The notes below the pieces were generated by a model. The model was given only the letters and a program-made list of their open reading frames with translations. It ran no database searches and had not been told where the DNA came from. A stretch of DNA of 64,000 nucleotides from positions 1-64,000 of the forward strand of contig NZ_JADGIA010000002.1 of NCBI RefSeq assembly GCF_019683635.1, given 5' to 3'. The position numbers and the translations under genes are program-made. Of this stretch, positions 9,733-20,568 are shown piece after piece. Origin of the DNA: Thermogemmatispora sp. (GTDB taxonomy: Bacteria; Chloroflexota; Ktedonobacteria; Ktedonobacterales; Ktedonobacteraceae). Within the stretch, counting starts at the first letter, position 1, and every line of letters begins with the position of its first letter.

Positions 9733-11016
9733 ATGCAGGCCGAACCAATGCAGCCTCCCATTCGAGCGAGCGCAGTCATTCGCAATATCAAACAGCTCGT
9801 AACAGTAGCCCAGCAGCCAATTGAAGGAGCCAGCGGAGCGCTGCAGGTACTGAACAACGCAGCGTTAGCGGTCTACCACGGCAGAATTGTCTGGATTGGG
9901 CCTGACGATGAAGCGGAGCCATTATTCCTGTCAACGCGCCAGGATGGCATCACCATCGTCGATGCCCAGGGAGCAGTCGTTACTCCTGGCTTTGTCGACT
10001 CGCACACCCACCTTGTTTTTGCGGGTCAGCGTGCCGAAGAGTTTCACCTGCGTCGGGCGGGGGTCAGCTACGCTGAACTGCTGGCGCAGGGCAAAGGGAT
10101 CTTAACGACTGTGGAAGCGACCCGCAAGGCCGATGCCGAAACCTTACTGGTCCTGGCGCAGAAGCGGCTCCATCTGATGCGGGATCATGGCACGACCACA
10201 GTCGAAATCAAGAGTGGCTACGGCCTTGACCGCATCAACGAAGAGGCCTGCTTGCACATCATCAACAATCTCAAGGCCCTGGAAGAAAGGGCCTCGTCTT
10301 CTGTGCCTCAGCAGGTGCGCGTTGTTCCTACCTTTCTGGCGGCGCATGTTCTGCCCTTGGAATACCGCGAGCGGCGAGCGGACTACCTAGATCTGGTTGT
10401 CGAGGAGCTGCTGCCCTCCTTTGTAGGGTTGGCGCGCTTCTGCGACGTTTTCTGTGAAGCGGAGGCCTTCACTGTAGAGGAGTGCCGCAGGATTCTGAGC
10501 CGGGCCAAAGATCTAGGCTATCTTCTGAAGATCCATGCGGATCAGCTCAGTCCCTCGGGTGGGGCGCGCCTGGCGGCGGAGTTAGGGGCGATCTCTGCCG
10601 ATCATCTGGATCATGCCAGCGACGAAGATCTCAAAGCGCTGCGGGAGGCCGGCGTGGTGGCGACGCTCCTGCCAGGCTGCTCTTACACGCTACGCAGTCC
10701 ATATCCATCGGCGCGACGTCTGCTAGACCTGGGTCTCACCGTGGCCCTGGCTACCGATTGTAATCCTGGGACCTCCTATTGTGAAAACATGCAGATGATG
10801 ATCGGCTTGGCAATGGCGGAGATGGGTATGTCCCTAGAGGAGGCGCTCACGGCAGCAACCATTAACGGGGCGAAGGCGCTGGCTCTGGAAAGGGAAATTG
10901 GCAGCATTGAGATCGGCAAGCGCTGCGAGCTTGCTCTCTGGCAGCTTGAGGACTATCGCGAGATCGGCTATCATTTTGGGGTCAATCTGGTACAGTCGAC
11001 GCTCACGCTGCTCTAG
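9733..11016 (+). CDS. hutI: Imidazolonepropionase
   Basis: TPGFVDSHTHLVFAGQRAEEF, HADQLSPSGGARLAAELGAISADHLDH, ATDCNPGTS. Confidence 0.93.
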   Translation: MQAEPMQPPIRASAVIRNIKQLVTVAQQPIEGASGALQVLNNAALAVYHGRIVWIGPDDEAEPLFLSTRQDGITIVDAQGAVVTPGFVDSHTHLVFAGQRAEEFHLRRAGVSYAELLAQGKGILTTVEATRKADAETLLVLAQKRLHLMRDHGTTTVEIKSGYGLDRINEEACLHIINNLKALEERASSSVPQQVRVVPTFLAAHVLPLEYRERRADYLDLVVEELLPSFVGLARFCDVFCEAEAFTVEECRRILSRAKDLGYLLKIHADQLSPSGGARLAAELGAISADHLDHASDEDLKALREAGVVATLLPGCSYTLRSPYPSARRLLDLGLTVALATDCNPGTSYCENMQMMIGLAMAEMGMSLEEALTAATINGAKALALEREIGSIEIGKRCELALWQLEDYREIGYHFGVNLVQSTLTLL

Positions 11017-11116
11017 CCGCTGGCAAGATCTGCTTAGATGTTCAATGAGGCGACATTGCGCCTGAGCAGGGGCCTGCCAGCGCGCCATGTGAGCTATCCT
11101 GGCTATCTTTAGTTAC

Positions 11117-11144
11117 AGGCAGTGTTTCACGTGAAACACTGCCT
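11117..11144. promoter_or_regulatory. parS: parS site (perfect 16/16; 28-bp perfect palindrome)
   Basis: aggcagTGTTTCAC|GTGAAACActgcct; core at 11123-11138 equals the Spo0J/ParB consensus. Confidence 0.9.
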
Positions 11145-11237
11145 CCTTTATCAACAGCGAGGCCGGGCCGGCGCTGAAGCATGTGGCTTCATCTGCCACC
11201 GCTCCGTTGGCCGGACCAGCCACTCCTGGCAAAGCAG

Positions 11238-11280
11238 GGAAAGGTCTGGCGACCCGCTCAGCCGGGTCGTTTGCCTTTCC
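11238..11280 (+). promoter_or_regulatory. Nested hairpin upstream of the hutH promoter
   Basis: ggaaagg(11238-11244)...cctttcc(11274-11280) enclosing cgacccg-ctcagc-cgggtcg(11250-11269). Confidence 0.5.
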
Positions 11281-11299
11281 AGATTCCTTCTGCTACAAT
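11271..11299 (+). promoter_or_regulatory. Candidate sigma70-like promoter for hutH
   Basis: TTGCCT-17 nt-TACAAT, 39 bp upstream of the ATG at 11338. Confidence 0.45.
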
Positions 11300-11337
11300 C
11301 CTGGCAGGAGGCAAAGCAGCCAGAAAGGACTTCAGCG

Positions 11338-12888
11338 ATGAAGAATCACGCGATCCGTCATCAAACGGACTTCCACAGCGCCCCCCTGGTTCTCAATGGC
11401 CAGGCCCTCACACCTGCCGAAGTCGTTGCCGTAGCTCGGCACCGGGCTCCGGTGCAGCTAGGATCAGAGGCCGAGGCCCGTATCCAGCGCGCACGGTCTT
11501 TTATCGAGCGCATTGTAGCCGAAGATCGCAAAGTCTACGGTGTCACCACCGGCTTCGGTCATCTCAGCCGCGTGCGTATCAAGCACGAGCAAGTGCTTGA
11601 TCTGCAATACAATCTCCTGCGCAGCCACGCCGCTGGCCTGGGGGAGCCACTTGATGAAGAAACCACCCGGGCCATGCTTCTTCTCCTCGCAGCCAGCCTG
11701 GCCCGTGGCCACTCTGGGGTGCGCGTGGAAGTTGTGCGCCTTCTCATAGACTTGCTCAACGCCCAACTCCATCCCATTGTGCCCTCGCGTGGCTCGGTAG
11801 GGGCCAGCGGGGATCTTGCCCCATTGGCCCATCTGGCGCTGGTCCTTGTAGGAGAAGGCGAAGCCTGGTATCGTGGGCGGCGCCTTCCAGGGGCACAGGC
11901 GCTAGCCGAGGCCGGCCTGCGACCGCTCCGCCTCGAAGCGAAGGAGGGGTTGGCCCTGATCAATGGTACTCATCTGATGGAGGCCAGTGCTATCCTTGCC
12001 CTGGAAGACGCCTGGAACTTGCTCCAGACGGCAGAAGTGGCCTGTGCTCTAAGCGTTGAGGCCCTCATGGGCAGCCATGTACCTTTCGATGAGCGCATTC
12101 AACGCCTGCGCAATCAGCGTGGCCAACAGGAGAGCGCCGAGCACCTGCGCCGTCTGCTGGCTAACAGCGAGATTAAACGCAGCCATGAGGACTGCCCCCG
12201 GGTGCAGGACCCTTACACCCTGCGCTGTGCTCCCCAGGTCTTTGGGGCCGTCCGCGATGCTCTGGACTACTGCACAACGATCTTTGAGCGCGAACTGGGA
12301 GCTGTGACTGACAATCCGCTCATCTTCCCCGACGAGGAAGAGGTGCTCACGGGAGGCAATTTCCACGGCCAGCCCCTGGCGCTAGCACTTGATGTGCTGG
12401 CGCTGGCTCTGACTCAGCTCGCGAGCTTCGCGGAGCGGCGGATCTATCTACTCATGGGACCGCACGACTGGGATGACCAGGGGGCGCCCCTCTTCTTGAC
12501 GCCTGAGCCTGGTCTCAATTCGGGGTTGATGCTGACCCAATATGTAGCAGCAGCCCTGGTTAATGAGATGAAGGTGCTGGCGCATCCGGCGAGCATCGAC
12601 TCGCTCCCGACCTCAGCGGGAACGGAGGATTTTGTCAGTATGGGGGTGACGGCAGCGCATAAAGCTCGCCGTATCCTGGAACTGGCGCAGCAGGTGGTGG
12701 CTATCGAACTGCTCTGTGGGGCGCAGCTTTTAGAATTTCGCCGCCCTCTGCGCGCCGGCGAGGGTGTGGAGCAGGCCTTCGCGCTCGTGCGGGCCTATGT
12801 GCCGAAGCTGGAGCGCGATCGCCCGCCTGCTCCTGATATTGAGCGCCTGACTCGCGCTGTGCGGGAAGGAGTGTTTGGCCAACTCTAG
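11338..12888 (+). CDS. hutH: Histidine ammonia-lyase
   Basis: GTTGFGHLS-like YGVTTGFGHLSRVRI; MIO motif SVGASGDLAPLAHLAL; ORF 11122 start is a parS artefact, ATG 11338 (MKNHAIRHQTDFHS) preferred. Confidence 0.93.
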   Translation: MKNHAIRHQTDFHSAPLVLNGQALTPAEVVAVARHRAPVQLGSEAEARIQRARSFIERIVAEDRKVYGVTTGFGHLSRVRIKHEQVLDLQYNLLRSHAAGLGEPLDEETTRAMLLLLAASLARGHSGVRVEVVRLLIDLLNAQLHPIVPSRGSVGASGDLAPLAHLALVLVGEGEAWYRGRRLPGAQALAEAGLRPLRLEAKEGLALINGTHLMEASAILALEDAWNLLQTAEVACALSVEALMGSHVPFDERIQRLRNQRGQQESAEHLRRLLANSEIKRSHEDCPRVQDPYTLRCAPQVFGAVRDALDYCTTIFERELGAVTDNPLIFPDEEEVLTGGNFHGQPLALALDVLALALTQLASFAERRIYLLMGPHDWDDQGAPLFLTPEPGLNSGLMLTQYVAAALVNEMKVLAHPASIDSLPTSAGTEDFVSMGVTAAHKARRILELAQQVVAIELLCGAQLLEFRRPLRAGEGVEQAFALVRAYVPKLERDRPPAPDIERLTRAVREGVFGQL

Positions 12889-12959
12889 ACAAAGCGGGAG
12901 AACCAGCCCGGCAGCGCCGGCCAGGACTGGCGGGGCTACCAGAAGAGTAACCTGTCTCC

Positions 12960-12975
12960 TGTTTCACGTGAAACT
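12960..12975. promoter_or_regulatory. parS: parS-like site (15/16)
   Basis: TGTTTCACGTGAAACT, just downstream of hutH. Confidence 0.85.
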
Positions 12976-13018
12976 ATGGCGGTATGGCGGCGGCGCTCCG
13001 ACGAGACACAGCAGCCAA

Positions 13019-13034
13019 GGTTTCACGTGAAACA
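13019..13034. promoter_or_regulatory. parS: parS-like site (15/16)
   Basis: GGTTTCACGTGAAACA, 59 bp from the previous site centre to centre. Confidence 0.85.
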
Positions 13035-13179
13035 GAGCAGACGGGGGCCACTCCTCCTCTCCGCTAGAAGAGTAAGATGGCGGATACTCAACAGGCCATC
13101 TGCTGCCAATCAGTGCCCTGGTCTCTCTGCCGCTGCGCTGCTCTGCTCGCTGTTCTCCTCGCCACCATCCATCGCTGCT

Positions 13180-13956
13180 CTAAAACGCACCGATGACCTC
13201 GCCGCCGTCGATAATCAAAACTTGCCCCGTAATAAAAGATGCGGCGGGCGATGCCAGAAACAGCGCTGCTGCGACCACATCGTCCGCCTGCCCCCAGCGT
13301 CTCAGCGGAATGCGCTCGGCCACACGCTCGCGAAAGCGCGCCGGACGTGACCGGGCCCAGTCGTTCTCGATCCACCCCGGGGCAATACAGTTCACGCGAA
13401 GATGTGGCGCCAGCTCGCGCGCGAGGCAGCGGCTCAAAGCGATGACGGCCCCTTTGGCCGTGGCATAGACCTGGCTGACGAAGCCAGGTGCTCCATCCAG
13501 CGCGTGATTCCAGGCCACATTGAGAATGCAACCGCCGCTTCTCATCAAAGGAACGGCAGCCCGACAACAGCGCCAGGTTCCCAAAACGTCAACTTGCAGC
13601 AGTCGCTCGAAGCGTTCTTCCTCGCTCAGGCCGCCTGTCTCAGTTGTATTGGCGCTGGCTCCAGCGTTATTAACCCAGACGTCGAAGCGACCGAGGGCTG
13701 CGTGCGCCTGGGAGACCAGCCGCTCAACCTGCTCCGACGAGCGTAAGTCAGCTTGCAAGGCCAACGCCTGGCCGCCCTGCTGCTCAATCTCCCTGACTAG
13801 CTCCTGAGCAGCGGCCTCCGAGTGCCCATAGTGCACCAACACTTTCGCTCCCTCTCTCGCAAAAGCCAGGGCTAAGGCCCTTCCCAGTCCTCGCGCGGCC
13901 CCGGTGATCACAACACTACGTCCGTAGAATGGCCGCCCTTCGCGCATACACTGCAT
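13180..13956 (-). CDS. SDR-family oxidoreductase (FabG-like)
   Basis: SVVITGAARGLGRALALAFAREGAKVLVHYG; NNAGA; Y-x3-K as YATAKGAVIALSRCLARELAP; likely start ATG near 13956/13947 rather than 14160. Confidence 0.87.
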   Translation of the reverse strand: MQCMREGRPFYGRSVVITGAARGLGRALALAFAREGAKVLVHYGHSEAAAQELVREIEQQGGQALALQADLRSSEQVERLVSQAHAALGRFDVWVNNAGASANTTETGGLSEEERFERLLQVDVLGTWRCCRAAVPLMRSGGCILNVAWNHALDGAPGFVSQVYATAKGAVIALSRCLARELAPHLRVNCIAPGWIENDWARSRPARFRERVAERIPLRRWGQADDVVAAALFLASPAASFITGQVLIIDGGEVIGAF

Positions 13957-14272
13957 CTCCCTTCCCTTGCTTATGACCAGCTTGTCTGTCCGCTCGTAAC
14001 CTGTCGCGCCTGCTCCGTGACCTGGCGAGCAAGACAAGCTACTGCCTATCTTTTTTGCCTGCCTGCTATTGTACCTGGACCTGGCGACTGCTGTCAGTAA
14101 AGAGCGATGGCGCCAAAACAGCTCTGCCAACTTGATCGCTGTAACAGAGTAGCCGGTCACACCTTTGAGAATGGTTCAGCTCGCAGGACCTGCCACTCCT
14201 CCAGGGCGCTGGCGCATGTCTGCAAGTGCCTTGGTTGCCTGGCATCAACGGCATATGTTATCCTGTCTGAGG

Positions 14273-14297
14273 AGCCGTTTCCTCAGAGGAAACGGCT
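14273..14297 (+). repeat. Perfect 11-bp stem hairpin upstream of the aminotransferase gene
   Basis: agccgtttcct-cag-aggaaacggct. Confidence 0.6.
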
Positions 14298-14370
14298 GGC
14301 GACGATCAGGGTCGATCGTTCGCTCTAGCCAGGTTGCGCCAGGACGGCGCAAGGAAGGGAGTAAACAGCG

Positions 14371-15849
14371 GTGATTACTCACGGGACACCTGCAGATTCA
14401 TCTCGGGCAGAGAATCAGCCGCACCTGCCTGTCCAGGAGCAGCGTGCCATCATCCAGCGCCTGCGCCATGAACTCCTGCTGCAGTATCGACCTGTGCTAC
14501 AACAGGGGGCGGGACCCATTCGCGTGATGGCGCGGATGGTCGCCGAATTAAGCAGGCGCTGTCGCGATCTCAAACTGGATGAAGAGATCATCGCCAGCGA
14601 AATTGTTGATCGTACCATCGGCGACGTCGATCTCCGTCGGATTGTGGAATGCGAGGGAGAACCTGGTGGGCCAGGCGACTACCGTATGCTTGCCGATGAG
14701 CTGGGGATCGCTCTCCCCGGTGAGAATCTCAATGGCTATACGGCCACCGGTGAGGTTTACCTGTGGCTGCGCGATCGGATGCTTGACTACGAACGCTCGC
14801 TTCTGGACCAGAAGATCGATCTGCGCATCTACGATATTGTTGGCATTGGCAATCCGGTGCTGCGTGACTGGCTCGCCGCCGCCTGGCAAGAGCAGTGGGG
14901 CCTGACGGTTAAGGGCGAGCAGGTTTATCTGAGCCTGGGGGCGATGGATGGGATCGATAAGACCCTGCGCGGCTTTCGCCAGATGTGCGATGAACAGGGG
15001 ATCAAGGAGAGAGCGGTGCTCTTCCCTGCCCCCGGCTTCGGCGTGCCCGAGGCCCAGGCTCGGGCCTACGGTTACCGCTTGCATCGTGTCAACACGCGGC
15101 CCGAGCATCGCTTCAAACTGACCGCTGAGGAGCTGGAGCAGGCGCTGCAAGAGGCGCCCGATATCCGCCTGATCTATCTGACGGTCACAAACAATCCAAC
15201 AACCTTTGCCTTTACTCCACAGGAGCTGCTTGCTCTGCATACTGTCGTTCGGCGCCAGCGCGAGGCCGGGCGCCAGCTCTTCTTCTTGGCTGATCTGGCC
15301 TACGTGGGCACGGGGCGCCCGGAGGACGATCAGGCGCGCATGGCTACCTTTGCTGATCCCGCTCACATGGAACAGACTATCTTTGTGAGCAGCCTCTCGA
15401 AAACGCTCTCGCTGACTGGTGATCGCTTCGGCTGGGTGACTATCGGCGATGCCCGTCTTGCTCCAGCACTGGCCCCCGGCTGGTCTAATAGCATGGCTTC
15501 GCTGCCTGCGGAGTGGCAGCTACGTTTCATGGCTTACCTCCAGTTGTTACGTGAGCGGCCCTATCTGATCGAGAAGCTGCGCAACCTCTATCGTCTGCGT
15601 CGTCGTCGCTTCATCACCCAGCTACAGCAACTTGATCGAGAGCTGCAGCTCTTCGCGGAGATCTATCTGGATGACGATGCCACTGTCTATAACTGGAGCC
15701 AGCTGCGCCCTGGCGAGGATGCTTTTTCTCTGTTTGAGAAGACCGGCATTGCTGGCGTACCAGGCTCCGGCTTCGGTTATACCGATGAGTATGTGCGCTT
15801 CTCTGTCGGGGTGATTCCTGTTCCTGTTGCTGCAACCTCGCGGCGCTAG
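14371..15849 (+). CDS. PLP-dependent aminotransferase, class I/II
   Basis: SSLSKTLSLTGDRFGWVTIGD lysine site; LTVTNNPTTFAFTPQELLAL; GTG start at 14371. Confidence 0.8.
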   Translation: MITHGTPADSSRAENQPHLPVQEQRAIIQRLRHELLLQYRPVLQQGAGPIRVMARMVAELSRRCRDLKLDEEIIASEIVDRTIGDVDLRRIVECEGEPGGPGDYRMLADELGIALPGENLNGYTATGEVYLWLRDRMLDYERSLLDQKIDLRIYDIVGIGNPVLRDWLAAAWQEQWGLTVKGEQVYLSLGAMDGIDKTLRGFRQMCDEQGIKERAVLFPAPGFGVPEAQARAYGYRLHRVNTRPEHRFKLTAEELEQALQEAPDIRLIYLTVTNNPTTFAFTPQELLALHTVVRRQREAGRQLFFLADLAYVGTGRPEDDQARMATFADPAHMEQTIFVSSLSKTLSLTGDRFGWVTIGDARLAPALAPGWSNSMASLPAEWQLRFMAYLQLLRERPYLIEKLRNLYRLRRRRFITQLQQLDRELQLFAEIYLDDDATVYNWSQLRPGEDAFSLFEKTGIAGVPGSGFGYTDEYVRFSVGVIPVPVAATSRR

Positions 15850-16366
15850 CTGGGAGGGGCGTAGGCCCAGGTCAGATCAAAAGACCAGGTCCAGCAACTG
15901 AGGAGCACTTGCCCTCGCCACCGCGGCGGTGTGTGAATGGTCCTGACCTGGTGGCCGGGCCGTTCTCTCCTGGCACGCCGGCTAGAGACTATTCTTGAGT
16001 GCGGAGCGGGGCAGGTTGTGCGTGACATGCGCCTTTGCCAGAAGATAACGCAAGTGAGAGGGCGCCAGCGTGGCCGCTGCTTGACCCTCACTGGAACTGG
16101 TGATACTCTTTTAGCTGAGTGTGGGCGCCCGCGGGACGCTTCCGCGGCGCCGAAGTAGTGGCCGCGTGGAGTCTGGCGATGGCGTGCGTGCAAGCGCGGT
16201 GCGGTGGGTGAGCCGCTGAAAAAACGAGCAGCGCCAGCTGAGAAAGTCAGCAGGAGGGCGTCTGGCGCGTGCAAGGCAACGCTGTGTCCAGCAGATAAGG
16301 TGCGGCGGTCGTTCCTCGATGAAGAGGTGTGAGGGGGCAGACAAGATTCTGTCCAGCGCTTCCCTG

Positions 16367-16382
16367 TGTTTCACGTGGAACA
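16367..16382. promoter_or_regulatory. parS: parS-like site (15/16)
   Basis: TGTTTCACGTGGAACA; reverse complement TGTTCCACGTGAAACA fits the tGTTNCACGTGAAACa consensus. Confidence 0.85.
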
Positions 16383-16470
16383 CCTGGGTAGGGCGTCTTG
16401 TCTCAGGATTGTGGAGGCGCTTTATCCTCCCGCTTCAGCGCTTCTCAGTCATACGATCTATGACTAGTAG

Positions 16471-17517
<1,047 letters not shown>

Positions 17518-17545
17518 GCGGCGCTTCGGCGTGGTCGCTCATAGC

Positions 17546-17569
17546 AAGGGCGGGGCCTGCCCCGCCCTT
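17546..17569 (+). repeat. Intercistronic GC hairpin between gap and pgk
   Basis: aagggcgggg-cctg-ccccgccctt, perfect 10-bp stem, no T-tract. Confidence 0.6.
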
Positions 17570-17590
17570 CTGGATGGAGGCTGCACTGGC

Positions 17591-18784
17591 ATGAATAAGA
17601 AGACGGTTCGTGATATCGAGGTGGAGGGTAAACGGGTGCTGGTGCGCGTGGATTTCAATGTGCCTCTCGATGAAGAGGGGCACATTACTGATGATACGCG
17701 CATCCGGGCTGCGCTGCCAACGATTCAATATCTGCTCGACCACGGGGCGGCGGTCATTCTGATGTCTCACCTGGGCCGACCTAAAGGCAAGGTGGTGGAG
17801 AAGCTACGCATGGCTCCGGTGGCTGTGCGTCTGAGCGAGCTGTTGCTGCGTCCTGTCCAGCTGGCCCCCGATTGCGTTGGTCCCCAGGTCGAGGAGTTGG
17901 CTCGTGCACTGCAGCCGGGTCAGGTGCTGCTGCTGGAGAATCTGCGCTTCCATGCCGAGGAGGAGCAGAATGATGCCGGGTTCGCTCGCCGTCTGGCTGC
18001 GCTCGGTGATCTCTATGTGAACGATGCCTTTGGTACAGCCCACCGCGCTCATGCCTCCACAGAAGGCGTGACCCACTATCTGCCCGGCGTTGCCGGCTTC
18101 TTGATGGAGAAGGAGCTGAATTTCCTCGGCGCGGCCCTGGAGAATCCCCGGCGTCCTTTTGTGGCGGTAATCGGTGGGGCCAAAGTCTCCGATAAAATCG
18201 CTGTCCTGGAACGCCTGCTGACGCTGGCCGATGCCCTGTTAATCGGCGGCGGTATGGCTAATACGTTTCTGAAGGCGGAGGGCTATGAAGTTGGCGCTTC
18301 GCTGGTCGAGGAAGGCAAGCTCGATGTTGCTCGCGATCTGCTGATGCGCGCGCGTGAGCGCAAGCTAGAGTTGGTGCTGCCGGTGGATGTGGTGATTGCC
18401 GACCGCTTTGCTCCCGATGCTCAATGGCGTGTGGTGCCGCGCGATCAGGTGGAACCAGGCTGGCGTATTCTGGATATCGGACCCGAGACGGTGGCGGCTT
18501 TCCGCCAGGTGCTGGAGAAGGCCCAGACAATTGTCTGGAACGGCACTCTTGGGGTGGCTGAGATGCCGGCTTTCGCTCGCGGCACCAATGCGGTGATTGA
18601 GATTCTGGCAGCCTGCACCGCCCGTGGGGCAACGACGATCATCGGCGGTGGAGATTCCGCCGCGGCGGTCGAGCAGGCGGGCGCTGCTGACAAGATGACG
18701 CATGTGTCAACCGGTGGCGGCGCTTCGCTGGAGTTCCTCGAAGGGCGCGTCCTGCCTGGGGTCGCAGCCCTGCAAGATCGCTGA
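17591..18784 (+). CDS. pgk: Phosphoglycerate kinase
   Basis: [45 protein letters not shown] at 17591 ([13 protein letters not shown]). Confidence 0.97.
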   Translation: MNKKTVRDIEVEGKRVLVRVDFNVPLDEEGHITDDTRIRAALPTIQYLLDHGAAVILMSHLGRPKGKVVEKLRMAPVAVRLSELLLRPVQLAPDCVGPQVEELARALQPGQVLLLENLRFHAEEEQNDAGFARRLAALGDLYVNDAFGTAHRAHASTEGVTHYLPGVAGFLMEKELNFLGAALENPRRPFVAVIGGAKVSDKIAVLERLLTLADALLIGGGMANTFLKAEGYEVGASLVEEGKLDVARDLLMRARERKLELVLPVDVVIADRFAPDAQWRVVPRDQVEPGWRILDIGPETVAAFRQVLEKAQTIVWNGTLGVAEMPAFARGTNAVIEILAACTARGATTIIGGGDSAAAVEQAGAADKMTHVSTGGGASLEFLEGRVLPGVAALQDR

Positions 18785-18801
18785 GGGTGAGGTGATCGAT
18801 A

Positions 18802-19605
18802 ATGACAACTACCCCGGCGCGTACTGCCATTATTGCTGGTAATTGGAAAATGCACTATGGCCCGCGCATGGCTTCTAGCTTTGCGCTGGAGATCACGCCA
18901 GCTTTGGGCAGGTTGCTGAACGAGTATCCGTATTTGCTCTGCATTCTCTGCCCCCCGGCCATCTCGCTCTCGGCGGTCCGCGAGGTGCTCGACGCTCTGC
19001 TCTTCGAGCGCATTGAACTGGGCGCTCAGAATATGCATTTCGAGGAGAAGGGCGCGTTCACGGGTGAAATTTCGCCTCTGATGGTTCGCGAGCTGTGTAC
19101 GACAGTCATCCTGGGCCATTCGGAGCGCCGCACCTATTTTGGCGAGAGCGATGAGCTGGTGAACCGCAAGGCTCAGGCTGCCCTCAATCACGGCTTGCGT
19201 CCAATTGTGTGTGTGGGCGAGCGCCTGGAGGAACATGAAGCTGGACAAACAGAGGCTGTGATCCGGTCGCAGGTGCAGAAGAGCCTGGCAAATTTCCGTA
19301 GCGAGCGGGCCTGTGATGTGGTGATCGCTTACGAACCGGTGTGGGCGATTGGCACTGGTAAGGCTTGCCCCGGCGAAGATGCTCAGCGGACCATCCACCT
19401 GATCCGCGAGCTGTATGCCGATATGTATGGCAGCGAGACGGCTAACGCTGTGCGCATCCTCTATGGGGGAAGCGTGACTTCGGCCAATATCGCCGAGTAC
19501 GTGGCTCAGACCGATATTGATGGGGCGCTCGTCGGCGGCGCCAGCCTCAAGTCCGACTTTGTGGAAATTGTGCGCAAAAGTATTGAGGTGCTGAGACAGT
19601 CCTGA
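18802..19605 (+). CDS. tpiA: Triosephosphate isomerase
   Basis: IIAGNWKMHYGP; VILGHSERR; VIAYEPVWAIGTGKAC; ILYGGSVTSANI. Confidence 0.97.
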   Translation: MTTTPARTAIIAGNWKMHYGPRMASSFALEITPALGRLLNEYPYLLCILCPPAISLSAVREVLDALLFERIELGAQNMHFEEKGAFTGEISPLMVRELCTTVILGHSERRTYFGESDELVNRKAQAALNHGLRPIVCVGERLEEHEAGQTEAVIRSQVQKSLANFRSERACDVVIAYEPVWAIGTGKACPGEDAQRTIHLIRELYADMYGSETANAVRILYGGSVTSANIAEYVAQTDIDGALVGGASLKSDFVEIVRKSIEVLRQS

Positions 19606-19667
19606 TGCCCCCTGGGCTGTCCCTGGCGAGCTGACTTGCTCCTGGCCTGACAGTAAAAACGATGGGT

Positions 19668-19724
19668 GCTCCTCTCTGTTCCTGCTCCCCTGACTGACCA
19701 GGCTGTGGCAGAGAGGAGCCTTTT
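19668..19724 (+). terminator. Probable terminator of the gap-pgk-tpiA operon
   Basis: gctcctctctg(19668-19678)/cagagaggagc(19709-19719) followed by CTTTTG; long loop. Confidence 0.5.
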
Positions 19725-19909
19725 GTCCTCTCCTGCGGGTTCTTTGCCTCGAATGGGATTGTCCTCCGTGTCGCTTGGTAAGTTCGGCTATCTCTCGGCC
19801 CTCGTGCTGAGACTCCGCTTAGACTGTCAAGATACTGTTACAGTTTAACTGTTGCAGTTAGCACTGCTATCGTGTCTGTTCCTACTTTGGACAAGAGGAG
19901 GTCCGCTTG

Positions 19910-20392
19910 ATGGTAGAGTTTGAGAAAGGGGATTTCCTGGCTTTTCTTCTGGAGGCAAAACGTCATACTTATGCCGCTCTGGGAGATGCGGCCTCAGTGA
20001 GGCCATTGCTTCCTGGTTCTCGACAGTTGGAGTGGCGTGATAGGGCCTGGCACTATCGCGATATTTACTTTGGTATGGCCTTCTTTGCTGGACAGGAAGT
20101 AGTTTCCTGGCGGGCGCAACCGGTTTGGTCAATGGTCTATGCCGGTGGGGTGACAGAGGAGCTTGGAGGCCAGGCGGAGAAAATGGTCACTCTCTACGCA
20201 TTTTTACGCCGCGCATTGCGTCAGGTGTCGGCAGAGCTGCCGTTTCGCGGTCCTGCTTGCTGGGAAGAGCAGGATTGGCGCTATATCAACCGTGTAGAGG
20301 GTACCCTGGAGGTTTTTCAGGGAGAAGAAGAGATTACTGCTGCCGGGACGGTGCTCTATCGCCTGCGTTACTGTGGGGGCTTTTTGCGCTAG
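19910..20392 (+). CDS. DUF5680-like protein
   Basis: FLLEAKRHTYA, DIYFGMAFFAGQEVVSW, PVWSMVYAGG, YINRVEGTLEVFQGEEEI. Confidence 0.65.
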   Translation: MVEFEKGDFLAFLLEAKRHTYAALGDAASVRPLLPGSRQLEWRDRAWHYRDIYFGMAFFAGQEVVSWRAQPVWSMVYAGGVTEELGGQAEKMVTLYAFLRRALRQVSAELPFRGPACWEEQDWRYINRVEGTLEVFQGEEEITAAGTVLYRLRYCGGFLR

Positions 20393-20568
20393 GCTCTGCG
20401 CTGGCTCCCTGATTCCTGGCTCTGAGGCGCCACAACGGCGATGCCAGCATCGGGGACGGACGAGCGGGGCCAACCAGGCCGGGATGCCGGGAGATGGCGG
20501 CTTTTGCTTCGCTCCCTTTGCTGGTTCTGCCTCGCTCGTCTCTGATCTGGCGGCGCTGGGCTGCGGGC

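Noticed and set aside
14548-15366. 272-aa reverse ORF opposite the aminotransferase
   Set aside because: Antisense shadow of a strong CDS.
18445-19398. 317-aa reverse ORF opposite pgk/tpiA
   Set aside because: Spans antisense of two unambiguous glycolytic genes.
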